A stretch of 64,000 nt of DNA, taken from Fimbriimonas ginsengisoli Gsoil 348 (GTDB lineage: Bacteria > Armatimonadota > Fimbriimonadia > Fimbriimonadales > Fimbriimonadaceae). The notes below the pieces were generated by a model. That model was not told where the DNA came from. It was given only the letters and a program-made list of their open reading frames with translations, and did no database searches. The translations under genes and the position numbers were made by a program. The stretch's first letter is position 1; every line of letters begins with the position of its first letter. Location: assembly GCF_000724625.1 (NCBI RefSeq), contig NZ_CP007139.1, forward strand, positions 2,914,001-2,978,000. The letters are read 5' to 3'. Shown here piece after piece: positions 53,788-61,525 of the stretch.

Positions 53788-55784
53788 CTCACTTCAGCCC
53801 CCCAAGGCGGAAGTTCGACCTTACCGGATCGTTCGGTGGAGAAAGAGACTGAGTTCGGGGTTGCGTTTAGAAAAAAGTGGAATTCGCGTCCGCCGCCGAC
53901 TCGGCGTTGAACGGTGACTCCGGTCGGCAGCAGGAAAGTTTCAACCCCTGCTTTCTGGGCAATGGCGGTAAGGAACGCATCGTTGAACGTGGGCTCGGTT
54001 CTCGATGCGACGTAGTAGGCGAGCCCGTCGCCTACTCGGTTCACCGTGACCGACGGGCGTCCCTCATAGAAGTCCTCGGCGTAAGTGGCGGCGGCTTTAG
54101 CGGTCGTGAGGTGGATCAGCTCGCAGAAATCGGAGGCGGTGAATTGGCCGGCGAGCCCGAGGTCGTTGTCGTCGACGAACTCGCTGGCTTTGGAATGGCC
54201 GGGATAGAGGACGTCCAGTTCCTCGCTCCAAATGCCGAGGAGCTCTCGTAGCGGGGAAAGGAAACCTCCTTCATAGACGAGGGAGTTTTCGTCGACCCAT
54301 CCGGTGAGGTAGGTCGTCACGAACGTTCCGCCGGCTTCGACGAACGCCTTCACTCGCTCGGCGAAGCCGGGTCGAAGGGAGTAGGCCATGGGCGCGACGA
54401 CGACCTTGTATCGATCGAGCGGATCGTCGAGGCCGATGACGTCCACGGGGACTCCGGCTTGCCAGAACGCCCGGTAGTGCTCGATGCACGTCTCCTCGTA
54501 CTTCTTGCTCTCCCGCACCGGGCCGGAGGCGGCGTCGATCGCCCAACGAACCTCCCAGTCATACACGATCGCGACTTCGGCATCGACCTGGGTGCCTACC
54601 AGGTGTGCCAGAGACTCTAGCTCTTCGCCCACGGCTTTGACTTCTTGGAAGACTCGGGTTCCCTCATCGCCGGCGTGGCCGACGACTGCACCGTGAAGCT
54701 GCTCCTGGCTGCCGCGCGATTGACGCCACTGGAAATACTGGACGCCGTCCGCGCCATGGGCGACCGCTTGCACGGCTTCGAGGCGGTGCATTCCGGGGCG
54801 TTTTAGCGCCATGTAGGGGTACCAGTTTCCGGAGCTTGGGGTCGACTCCATCAACAACCAAGGCATTTTTGGCTTGATCGAGCGGGTGAGGTCGTGTTTG
54901 AACGCCGCCGCGACCCAGATCTTGGTTTCCTCTAAGCCGCCTTGAAAGGCTGGATAGCTATCCCAGCTTGTGAAGTCGATGTGGGAGGCGAACTTGCGGT
55001 AGTCGAGCCCCGGATAGGTTCCCATCATGTTGGTGGTGATGGGGACCTCGGGGGAGAGCTCGCGGAGCGGGGCCGCTTCGTTCAGCATGAAGTCAATCGT
55101 CTGATCGGTGACGAACCGCTGCCAGTCGACGGTCAGGCCTTGGATCGACTCCTCGCCGTGCGGTGCTCCCGGCGGGTGGATCTCCTCCCAGTCGGTGTAG
55201 GTGTGGCTCCAAAACGTGGTCCAGTAGGCGGCGTTCAGGGCATCGAGGGTCCCGAACTTCCGTTGCAGCCAAAGTCGGAACGCGGACGCGCTTTCTTCTC
55301 CATAGTCGGCGCCGCCGTACTCGTTCGACATGTGCCAGGCGAGCAGGCGGGGGTGGGCGCCGTAACGTTCGGAGAGTCGGCGGGCGATTTCTCGCGTTTT
55401 CTCTCGATAAACCTTCGAAGCGAGGTTGTAATTCACTCGGTTGCCGTGCCGGCGGCGGACTCCGTCGGCGCCGGTCCGCAACGTTTCCGGATAACGTCGC
55501 GAAAGCCAGGCGGGAGGGGCCGCGCTGGGCGTCGCCAGGATGAACCAGCGATCCCCTCTCGACAGCCGGTCGATGACGTCGTCCATCCATGCGAAGTCGA
55601 ACCGCCCTTCCGAGGGTTCCAATTTCGACCAAGAGAAAATGCCGATGGTGGCGACGTTGCAACGGGCGGTTTGCATGAGCCGGACGTCGTCGTCCCACAC
55701 CTGCGAGGGCCACTGCTCCGGGTTGTAATCCCCTCCATGCCAGAGCCGCGGGAGTCGAGAGTTCAGCAAGTGTTCGTTGCTCAT
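53784..55784 (-). CDS. Beta-galactosidase, GH42
   Basis: 666 residues, cytoplasmic, normal length for family 42. Barrel start: LWHGGDYNPEQWPSQVWDDDVRLM; acid/base Glu in AWHMSNEYGG; nucleophile Glu in WLLMESTPSSGNWYPY; then the A4-like flavodoxin/trimerisation domain (VDVIGLDDPLDRYKVVVAPMAY) and a small C-terminal beta domain. It should split galacto-oligosaccharides entering through the adjacent ABC importer. It sits between GH53 (40 bp gap) and the binding protein (4 bp overlap). Confidence 0.95.
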   Translation of the reverse strand: MSNEHLLNSRLPRLWHGGDYNPEQWPSQVWDDDVRLMQTARCNVATIGIFSWSKLEPSEGRFDFAWMDDVIDRLSRGDRWFILATPSAAPPAWLSRRYPETLRTGADGVRRRHGNRVNYNLASKVYREKTREIARRLSERYGAHPRLLAWHMSNEYGGADYGEESASAFRLWLQRKFGTLDALNAAYWTTFWSHTYTDWEEIHPPGAPHGEESIQGLTVDWQRFVTDQTIDFMLNEAAPLRELSPEVPITTNMMGTYPGLDYRKFASHIDFTSWDSYPAFQGGLEETKIWVAAAFKHDLTRSIKPKMPWLLMESTPSSGNWYPYMALKRPGMHRLEAVQAVAHGADGVQYFQWRQSRGSQEQLHGAVVGHAGDEGTRVFQEVKAVGEELESLAHLVGTQVDAEVAIVYDWEVRWAIDAASGPVRESKKYEETCIEHYRAFWQAGVPVDVIGLDDPLDRYKVVVAPMAYSLRPGFAERVKAFVEAGGTFVTTYLTGWVDENSLVYEGGFLSPLRELLGIWSEELDVLYPGHSKASEFVDDNDLGLAGQFTASDFCELIHLTTAKAAATYAEDFYEGRPSVTVNRVGDGLAYYVASRTEPTFNDAFLTAIAQKAGVETFLLPTGVTVQRRVGGGREFHFFLNATPNSVSFSTERSGKVELPPWGAEVR

Positions 55785-55824
55785 CGGTTTGCCGTACGAT
55801 TATCGACCAAAGCGGCCAGACGAA

Positions 55825-56913
55825 TTAGTCTTTCTTCCCTCCGAGAGCCCGCACTCCGGGTAACGCTTCGCCTTGGTCGTTAAAGGTCGCCATGTTGGAC
55901 CAGGGGATGTGCGTTTTAGTGGAGATCCAGGTGGGAGCCCAGTAGAGGAGCCCTTTGCCTCGGCCGCCGGGGATCGCTTGGACGATCTCGAGCATTTTAC
56001 GGAGGAACTTCGCCTGGCCTTCGGGAGTGGGCGGGTATTCCGGGTCGAGCTTTTCGGTCATGGCAAAGCCTTGGCCCCGAGCCCGGTCGATCGTCCACGG
56101 ATAGGCGGTTTCCACGACGTAGATGTCTTTCCCGTACCGGACGGCGAGATCATTGACGTTGGCTTGCAGGTCGGTGAGGGTGCCGTGCCAGAACGGATAG
56201 AACGACAGGCCGATCGTATCGAAGTCGACCCCCTCCGCTTTGAGATGGTCGAACCACCAGCGGGCGCCCTTGTTATCGCCGCCGCGGTCGAGGTGAATCA
56301 TCGTAAGGATTCGGTGGCGATTGCCGTCCGCGTCGTGGACGGCGCGAATCCCCGCGTCGATCAAAGCGGCAAGGTTTTTCCACTGCGCCGGATCGTTACT
56401 CGCGAGCTTGCCTTGGGGCCAGATCATGCCGGCAGTGATCTCGTTTCCGATCTGCACCATATTCGGCCGCGTCCCTTGTCGGTTCATGGCGTCGACGACG
56501 TCTTTCGTGTAGTCGTACACCGCCTCGGTCAACTTATCCATCGGCAGCTCTTTCCAGGCCGCGGGGGCGTACTGCTTGCCCGGATCGGCCCACCAGTCGG
56601 AGTAGTGGAAGTCGAGACTGATCGCCAATCCGGCCGCTTTCGCCCGTTTCGCTGCGGCTAGGGTGTGCTCCTTGTCGCAGAAGCCGTCTTTGGGGTGATT
56701 CCAGATGCGAAACCGCACCCAGTTCCAGCCCGCTTTCTTAAGAATTCGGAAAGGGTCCTCGGTTTTCCCTTGGTATGAATAGTGCCCTCCAGTCGCTTCG
56801 ACTTCTGGAATCTCTGAGACATCGCCCCCACGAAGGAAGCCGCGGGGGAGCTGGGCAGAAACGGCGATGCTGGCGGCGCTGAGCAAAAGGATCGTGAGAG
56901 CGCGGGAAAACAT
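55825..56913 (-). CDS. Secreted arabinogalactan endo-beta-1,4-galactanase, GH53
   Basis: 362 residues. Signal peptide MFSRALTILLLSAASIAVSAQ, then the GH53 barrel: RGGDVSEIPEVEATGGHY, WVRFRIWNHPKDG, catalytic acid/base Glu in MVQIGNEITAGMIWPQG and nucleophile Glu in IYVVETAYPW. It cuts type I (arabino)galactan outside the cell. ATG at 56913 chosen for the signal peptide and because it lies four bases after the LacI stop, with GGAGGG within the end of lacI as ribosome site; the frame is open further upstream. Confidence 0.95.
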   Translation of the reverse strand: MFSRALTILLLSAASIAVSAQLPRGFLRGGDVSEIPEVEATGGHYSYQGKTEDPFRILKKAGWNWVRFRIWNHPKDGFCDKEHTLAAAKRAKAAGLAISLDFHYSDWWADPGKQYAPAAWKELPMDKLTEAVYDYTKDVVDAMNRQGTRPNMVQIGNEITAGMIWPQGKLASNDPAQWKNLAALIDAGIRAVHDADGNRHRILTMIHLDRGGDNKGARWWFDHLKAEGVDFDTIGLSFYPFWHGTLTDLQANVNDLAVRYGKDIYVVETAYPWTIDRARGQGFAMTEKLDPEYPPTPEGQAKFLRKMLEIVQAIPGGRGKGLLYWAPTWISTKTHIPWSNMATFNDQGEALPGVRALGGKKD

Positions 56914-56917
56914 GCGG

Positions 56918-57955
56918 TTAACTACCCTCCATCGGGCCGGACATTTGGGCGCCGCTCGACTCACGAACGGTAAGGCGGACGGGAAGGACGACTTGACCGG
57001 CGTCCGTAAACTGTCCCTCGATGGCATCCAGTACGAGGTCGGCGGCGCGGTCTCCGAGCCCGAGCACGTCCATGTCGACGCTCGTCAGCGCGGGTTGGAC
57101 GACGGTGGCGAACCAGGTGTCGTCGTAGCCGACCACGGCCACATCCTCGGGAATCCGGAGCCCGGCTTCGGCGATCGCCTCCATGGCGCCGTGGGCGGCG
57201 AGGTCGTTGCAGGCGAAGATGGCGGTCGGACGCCGGGAACCCGGCAGCGCCATGAGCGCCTTCGTCGACATAAAGCCGGTCAGGCGGTTGAAGTCGCCGG
57301 GCTGGATTAGGGTTTCATCGACCCCGATCCCGGCCTCGTGCAACGCGTCCTCGTATCCCTGCTGCCGCGGGTGCGTGGTGCGGATCTCCTCTCGCCCCCT
57401 TAGATGAGCGATCCTTCGATGGCCTTGTTGGAGGAGGTGGCGGGTCGCCATCAGGCCACCCTCGCGGTCGCTAGAGCCGACGGTAAGCCGTGCCTCGGCC
57501 GGATCGCCAAACACGGAGACATACGGGATTCGCTGCCGATCGCACTCGGCGTACATCGCCGCCTCGGTCGGCGGGCTCACGAACACCAGGCCGGCGACAA
57601 ACCGGTCGATCTGAGCCGGCCCGTTCTCCGAATTCGCGGAGTAGAGCATGAGGTTGTAGCCTCGACGGGCGGCGGCGGCGGCGACGCCGGTAGTGAAGAG
57701 CCAGAAAAATGGGTCGTGGTCCGCGTAGGAGGAAGCGGAGGGAAGCATCAGCCCGACCACCTTAGAGCGCCCGGTCGCGAGCGCCCCGGCGTGGGGATTG
57801 CGGCGATAGCCAAGCTCGTTGGCCGCGCGTAGGATCCGCTCCCGAGTGTCTTCGCTCAGCTTTACGGTCTTGGACCGAGCTCCATTAAGCGCCACCGAGA
57901 CGGCGGCCACCGAAGTGCCGGCCCTCGCCGCAATGTCGCTCATTGTCGTGCTCAT
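56918..57955 (-). CDS. LacI/GalR family repressor of the galactan operon
   Basis: 345 residues. Helix-turn-helix MSDIAARAGTSVAAVSVALNGARSKTVKLSEDTRERILRAANELGYRRNPHAGALATGRS and a periplasmic-binding-type effector domain. First gene of the operon with GH53, GH42 and the importer, and therefore autoregulated. The operator candidate is the AT-rich inverted repeat immediately upstream of its start. Galactose or galactobiose would be the expected inducer. A second in-frame ATG lies five codons in. Confidence 0.94.
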   Translation of the reverse strand: MSTTMSDIAARAGTSVAAVSVALNGARSKTVKLSEDTRERILRAANELGYRRNPHAGALATGRSKVVGLMLPSASSYADHDPFFWLFTTGVAAAAARRGYNLMLYSANSENGPAQIDRFVAGLVFVSPPTEAAMYAECDRQRIPYVSVFGDPAEARLTVGSSDREGGLMATRHLLQQGHRRIAHLRGREEIRTTHPRQQGYEDALHEAGIGVDETLIQPGDFNRLTGFMSTKALMALPGSRRPTAIFACNDLAAHGAMEAIAEAGLRIPEDVAVVGYDDTWFATVVQPALTSVDMDVLGLGDRAADLVLDAIEGQFTDAGQVVLPVRLTVRESSGAQMSGPMEGS

Positions 57956-57957
57956 CG

Positions 57958-57975
57958 CTTAATTAAGGGCTTAAT
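57958..57975. promoter_or_regulatory. Operator candidate for the galactan-operon LacI
   Basis: CTTAATTAAG (57958-57967) is a perfect 10-bp palindrome overlapping ATTAA-GGGC-TTAAT (57962-57975), an inverted repeat. It lies 3-20 bp before the lacI start in an otherwise GC-rich gap. This AT-rich form lacks the usual CG centre of LacI operators, so the assignment is tentative. Confidence 0.42.
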
Positions 57976-58089
57976 CCTCCCCACTGCATTGTAAATGAAG
58001 TCAGACGATTCGGCAAGAGAAAACAAAAGGGCCTGTCATACCAGAGCGCGAAAGAGAACCTTTCGGAGTCTTCGGCGTAAGTTATTTCG

Positions 58090-58779
58090 GTGGCGAGTAT
58101 CGGACGAGGCGTGTGGGCAGGTTTCGTCGTCGCCACCCTGGTCGCCGGATGTTCGCGGCCGCCGCGAGTTTCGGAAGTCACCGGCTGCATCGCGAATGGC
58201 GAGACTGCGTCGTTTCCCATCGAAGGGCCGGCGACCGGCGAATCGCGCTCTGCGTTCGACGGTTTCGGTTGTAACTCGGTTGCCACACGGGGGGAGCTTC
58301 GATGCGTTCACCTCCGTCCCAAAGCAGCGACCAACCCAAAGGAAACCCACGCCGGACTCTTCCTGGGCCCGTACGTGCACGGCGATATGACCGTATCTTG
58401 CGGGATTCTAACCGCCGCGCAGCTACGCTTGGGGTCACCGTCAAATCCGCACGAGGTTGGCTGGCTGATCTGGAACTACCGCGACAACGACCACTTTTAC
58501 TATGCGATGGCGAAGCCGAACGGTTGGGAGCTCGGCAAACGCGATCCTGCTTTTCCGGGTGGTCAACGGTTTTTGGCAACGGACGATCGAACGACTTATC
58601 CGGTCGGCAGACGATACGAACTGCGGGTGGAGCAACGCGGCAACCGAATCGAATTGTTCATCGACGGCCAGTCCATAACGGTGTTTGAAGACACCGACCA
58701 TCCGTACACCGGCGGAATAGTCGGGTTCTACACCGAAGACGCGGACGTCTACTTCGACTCGCTGAAGATTGGAAAGTGA
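58090..58779 (+). CDS. Lipoprotein with a concanavalin-like (3-keto-disaccharide hydrolase/LamG-type) domain
   Basis: 229 residues from a GTG. Lipobox VATLVAGC (Cys21). The mature part is beta-rich and ends with YELRVEQRGNRIELFIDGQSITVFEDTDHPYTGGIVGFYTEDADVYFDSLKI, the closing strands characteristic of the DUF1080/3-keto-glycoside hydrolase or LamG-like jelly-roll. Glycan binding or hydrolysis at the cell surface is likely; no catalytic residue was identified. It is divergent from the galactan-operon LacI gene, so it may share control with it. Confidence 0.8.
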   Translation: MASIGRGVWAGFVVATLVAGCSRPPRVSEVTGCIANGETASFPIEGPATGESRSAFDGFGCNSVATRGELRCVHLRPKAATNPKETHAGLFLGPYVHGDMTVSCGILTAAQLRLGSPSNPHEVGWLIWNYRDNDHFYYAMAKPNGWELGKRDPAFPGGQRFLATDDRTTYPVGRRYELRVEQRGNRIELFIDGQSITVFEDTDHPYTGGIVGFYTEDADVYFDSLKIGK

Positions 58780-58784
58780 TCCAG

Positions 58785-59246
58785 CTAGCCGCTCGAATCT
58801 TTCTCGAGGATAAAGGATCCCAAGCCGCCGGGCACTGCGATAGTGAGCGTTTTTCCGTCGCCAGAAAGTATTCCAAGCACCGGCTTGTACCACACTTCGG
58901 CCAGCATCGAGGCCTCTGGAGCACCCTTCGCCTTTTGTTTTATCTGGTCGAGAGTCAGACCCAAAACGGTTTTTATGTTTATCTCGACCCCTTTGGAGGT
59001 TAACGCCCAATCTCCTTCCATCGCCGCCTTGGCCATCGAGATCGAGACTTTCTTGTCGTCCTTGAACTGATAGGTGGTGGACATGAGCAGCCCTTTCATC
59101 GATTCGGCCTGAGCTCCGGCAACGCCGGTGAGGGTCACTTCCTTCACTTTCCAACGCCCTTGGACCTGAGCCTCCTTGCTTTTACATCCGCAGGCAGCCA
59201 AGGCCAGCGTTCCCACGAGGACCGACATTAGGAACGAGCTCTTCAT
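58785..59246 (-). CDS. Small lipoprotein, paralog A
   Basis: 153 residues. Lipobox LALAAC (Cys19, with another Cys following), then VQGRWKVKEVTLTGVAGAQAESMKGLLMSTTYQFKDDKKVSISMAKAAMEGDWALTSKGVEINI, a lipocalin-like beta pattern also seen in the neighbouring protein at 59343: G-WK-KE...LTG-AGAQAE-K...F--DKK-S-S....MEGDW.L....V.....T. The two are tandem paralogs. Function unknown. Confidence 0.8.
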   Translation of the reverse strand: MKSSFLMSVLVGTLALAACGCKSKEAQVQGRWKVKEVTLTGVAGAQAESMKGLLMSTTYQFKDDKKVSISMAKAAMEGDWALTSKGVEINIKTVLGLTLDQIKQKAKGAPEASMLAEVWYKPVLGILSGDGKTLTIAVPGGLGSFILEKDSSG

Positions 59247-59342
59247 GTGCCACAGGGTACGCGGTTAAGCATCGGCTTCGTTCGAAACGTGAGCCGTTTA
59301 GCAAAGAACCGAGGGTTGACCTCACCGAGCGGCCGAACCGGC

Positions 59343-59804
59343 CTACTCACCGTCTCTTTCGAAAACCACGCTCCCTTTCCCGGTCGTATCGTTGAGCGTG
59401 AGCGTCTTGCCGTCCTCGCTCAGAGTGGCGATGGTGGGCTTATCCTGCTGCGATTTCAGAAGCTTTGCTTGGGCGGGGCTCGCCTTCATGGCCATCTGCA
59501 TCGCTTGGTCCTTGGACATTCCGGCGATGGTCGTTACCTTCATCGTCACCGTGTGATCGTCGAGAGTCCAATCGCCTTCCATCGGAACCATCCCGGACAT
59601 GGAGTACTTCTTATCCTTCTTGAATTCCAAGGCCATCGATTTTATGAACGACTTTGCCATTTCCGCTTGCGCTCCGGTCAACTTGCTGAGGCTTGCCGAT
59701 TCCTTGAACTTCCACTTTCCCTCGACGGTGGGCGCCTTTTTACAACCGGATGCGGCGAGAACCAAAGCAACGCTGAGGACCGAAAACGCTAACGACTTCT
59801 TCAC
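59343..59804 (-). CDS. Small lipoprotein, paralog B
   Basis: 153 residues from a GTG at 59804. Lipobox LVLAASGC. The mature part VEGKWKFKESASLSKLTGAQAEMAKSFIKSMALEFKKDKKYSMSGMVPMEGDW aligns with paralog A. It ends in LSEDGKTLTLNDTTGKGSVVFERDG, as paralog A ends in LSGDGKTLTIA...GSFILEKD. Probably arose by duplication; each has its own gap of about 100 bp. Membrane-anchored, function unknown. Confidence 0.8.
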   Translation of the reverse strand: MKKSLAFSVLSVALVLAASGCKKAPTVEGKWKFKESASLSKLTGAQAEMAKSFIKSMALEFKKDKKYSMSGMVPMEGDWTLDDHTVTMKVTTIAGMSKDQAMQMAMKASPAQAKLLKSQQDKPTIATLSEDGKTLTLNDTTGKGSVVFERDGE

Positions 59805-59949
59805 GATCGTCAGAGTACGCGCTGAGACGCCGCTGAGATTCAAAACCGCGGATGTTTTTGCGAATCGGCGCGAAGTTCAGCACTGCCACATGAGGTAAAG
59901 CTTTGATTTACGGGTGGCTAGATGCCCTCTTCGCTAAAGGAAGGTCTCC

Positions 59950-60777
59950 ATGAAACAGATCCTCACGCTCATCCTTCTCGTCACCGTAGCGCTTGCCTCC
60001 GCTCAGGACTGGGCGAAGAAGAAGCTGGATGCCTCCCCCCGGCACCAAGAGTGGGTCGAGCTTAAGAACGGCGGCCGCACCGTGAAGGCGTTCGTCGTCT
60101 ATCCCGAGCGGAAGGACAAGGCGCCGGTCGTGATCCTCATCCACGAGATCATGGGGATGACCGATTGGGTCCAGTCCACCGCCGACCAGTGGGCGGAGAA
60201 GGGATACATTGCCATCGCTCCCGACTTTCTCACCGGGATGGGACCGAACGGGGGTCGGACCGACTCGTTCGGCGACCTGAGCAAAGTGCGCGAGGCGATC
60301 AGCGGACTTCCGGCGGACCAGATCACCGGCGACCTGAACGCGGCGTTCGACTATGCGAAGAAGATTCCGAGCGCAAACGGAAAGGTCGCGGTAGCCGGAT
60401 TCTGCTGGGGCGGGGGACAGGCGTTCCGGTATACGACGAACCAGCCCGGTCTCGCGGCGGCATTCGTGTTTTACGGCGTTCCGCCCACCACGGACGCCGA
60501 AGTGGCTCGAATCAAGGCGCCGGTGTACGGCTTTTACGGCGGGAACGATAACCGGATCGACGCCACGATCCCCGACACCGAGAAGCTGATGAAAGCCGGT
60601 GGCAAAGTGTACGAACCGGTGATCTACGAAGGGGCCGGCCACGGCTTCATGCGGGCCGGCGAGCAGCCGGACGCCCAAGAGGCGAACAAGAAAGCCCGCG
60701 ATGCCGCGTGGAAACGAATGCTTGAGATTCTTGGCAAGGGCGACCTGATGGCCGCCCTCACCTGCTGCGACGGCTAG
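59950..60777 (+). CDS. Secreted dienelactone hydrolase family protein
   Basis: 275 residues. A signal peptide (MKQILTLILLVTVALASAQ) leads into an alpha/beta-hydrolase of the dienelactone type: VVILIHEIMGMTDWVQ, nucleophile Cys in AGFCWGGGQ, Asp in YGGNDNRIDATI and His in EGAGHGFMR. Cys as nucleophile is typical of this family. The usual family member is cytoplasmic; the exported form probably acts as a general esterase. AAGGAAGG lies five bases upstream of the ATG. Confidence 0.9.
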   Translation: MKQILTLILLVTVALASAQDWAKKKLDASPRHQEWVELKNGGRTVKAFVVYPERKDKAPVVILIHEIMGMTDWVQSTADQWAEKGYIAIAPDFLTGMGPNGGRTDSFGDLSKVREAISGLPADQITGDLNAAFDYAKKIPSANGKVAVAGFCWGGGQAFRYTTNQPGLAAAFVFYGVPPTTDAEVARIKAPVYGFYGGNDNRIDATIPDTEKLMKAGGKVYEPVIYEGAGHGFMRAGEQPDAQEANKKARDAAWKRMLEILGKGDLMAALTCCDG

Positions 60778-60931
60778 TGGCACTGGCATCTTGCCAGTGG
60801 GTCCCAAGGGCATCTTGCCCTTGGCCCTTCACACGACCGGTACGGTCGTGGGGGTTCATCGGCTGGGAACCGATGCTCCGGTTACACGACCAGGATGGTC
60901 GTGATACACGCGGGCTGGAAGCCCGTGCCAC
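60778..60931. repeat. Tandem array of six hairpins with variable stems and recurring loops
   Basis: Directly after the hydrolase stop: stem CACTGGC with loop ATCTT, stem CCAAGGGC with loop ATCTT, stem CACGACC with loop GGTAC, stem CATCGG with loop CTGGGAA, stem CACGACC with loop AGGAT, and stem CGGGC with loop TGGAA. Identical loops on different stems, and identical stems with different loops, are both present. It fills the whole gap to the convergent DoxX gene. Confidence 0.82.
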
Positions 60932-61338
60932 TACTTGGATCGCCGTATCAGGCGGTCCAAGCTCCATGGGCCGCCGCCGGCGGCGGCGAGGAAGAGGAAG
61001 ACAAAGCAATACGCGACCGCCAGCTCACCCTTATTGACGATCGGATAGAGGCTGCCGGGAGCGTGCACTTTCCAGTAGGCGTAGGCCATCTCCCCGGCCA
61101 TGATGAACGCGGCCGGGCGGGTGAAGAGGCCAAGAAGGAGGAGAATGCCGCCGACCAGCTCGATGGCCCCGCCAATGCCCATCTCCGACGTGAGATTGAA
61201 CGGCATCGGCTTCTCGGCGGGCGGGAAGTTGAAGATCTTCTGCGTCCCGTGCTCTAGGAAAAGAAGCGCAATCACGATCCGGAGAACGCTCTGCAGCTTC
61301 GGCGCCCAGGGGTGCTCATATACTTCGAGTTTGTCCAT
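60931..61338 (-). CDS. DoxX family membrane protein
   Basis: 135 residues with four hydrophobic helices: VLRIVIALLFLEHGTQKIF (the family's first helix with its H-G-x-x-K motif), GIGGAIELVGGILLLLGLF, AAFIMAGEMAYAYW and ELAVAYCFVFLFLAAAGGGPWSLD, which ends in the typical GPG/GPWSLD. DoxX-like proteins are linked to redox and thiol stress; the exact role is unknown. ATG at 61338 chosen; the open frame upstream enters a hairpin array. Confidence 0.9.
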   Translation of the reverse strand: MDKLEVYEHPWAPKLQSVLRIVIALLFLEHGTQKIFNFPPAEKPMPFNLTSEMGIGGAIELVGGILLLLGLFTRPAAFIMAGEMAYAYWKVHAPGSLYPIVNKGELAVAYCFVFLFLAAAGGGPWSLDRLIRRSK

Positions 61339-61383
61339 CTCGCATGGTTGACGACGCAACCGCTTAGAAGGGTCCCTTGGAGT

Positions 61384-61508
61384 ACGTGGCACGGGCGGCT
61401 CGCCCGTGTGTATCCCGCGCAGCTTGCGCGGGCGCTTGGCGGACGTGCGTTCGCCAATTCAGGGGGGAGCCGCCCCTGAGACCCACGGGCGAGCCGCCCG
61501 TGCCACGT
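61384..61508. repeat. Hairpin array bounded by 25-bp perfect inverted repeats
   Basis: Arms 61384-61408 and 61484-61508 are exact inverted copies, and each is itself a palindrome (CACGGGCGGCTCGCCCGTG). Between them lie stem CCCGCGCA with loop GCTTGCGCGGG pairing, TTGGCG/CGCCAA around GACGTGCGTT, and CAGGGGGG/CCCCTG around AGCCG. The array ends 17 bp before the RbsA-like start codon. Confidence 0.82.
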
Positions 61509-61525
61509 CGGACTACAATGTCGCC

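Noticed and set aside
60778-61508. CRISPR array
   Set aside because: Repeated units are self-complementary hairpins of differing sequence with no constant direct repeat, no unique spacers of constant size and no cas genes.
61406-61525. N-terminal extension of the RbsA-like protein
   Set aside because: The upstream codons translate a hairpin array; the family begins close to the ATG at 61526.
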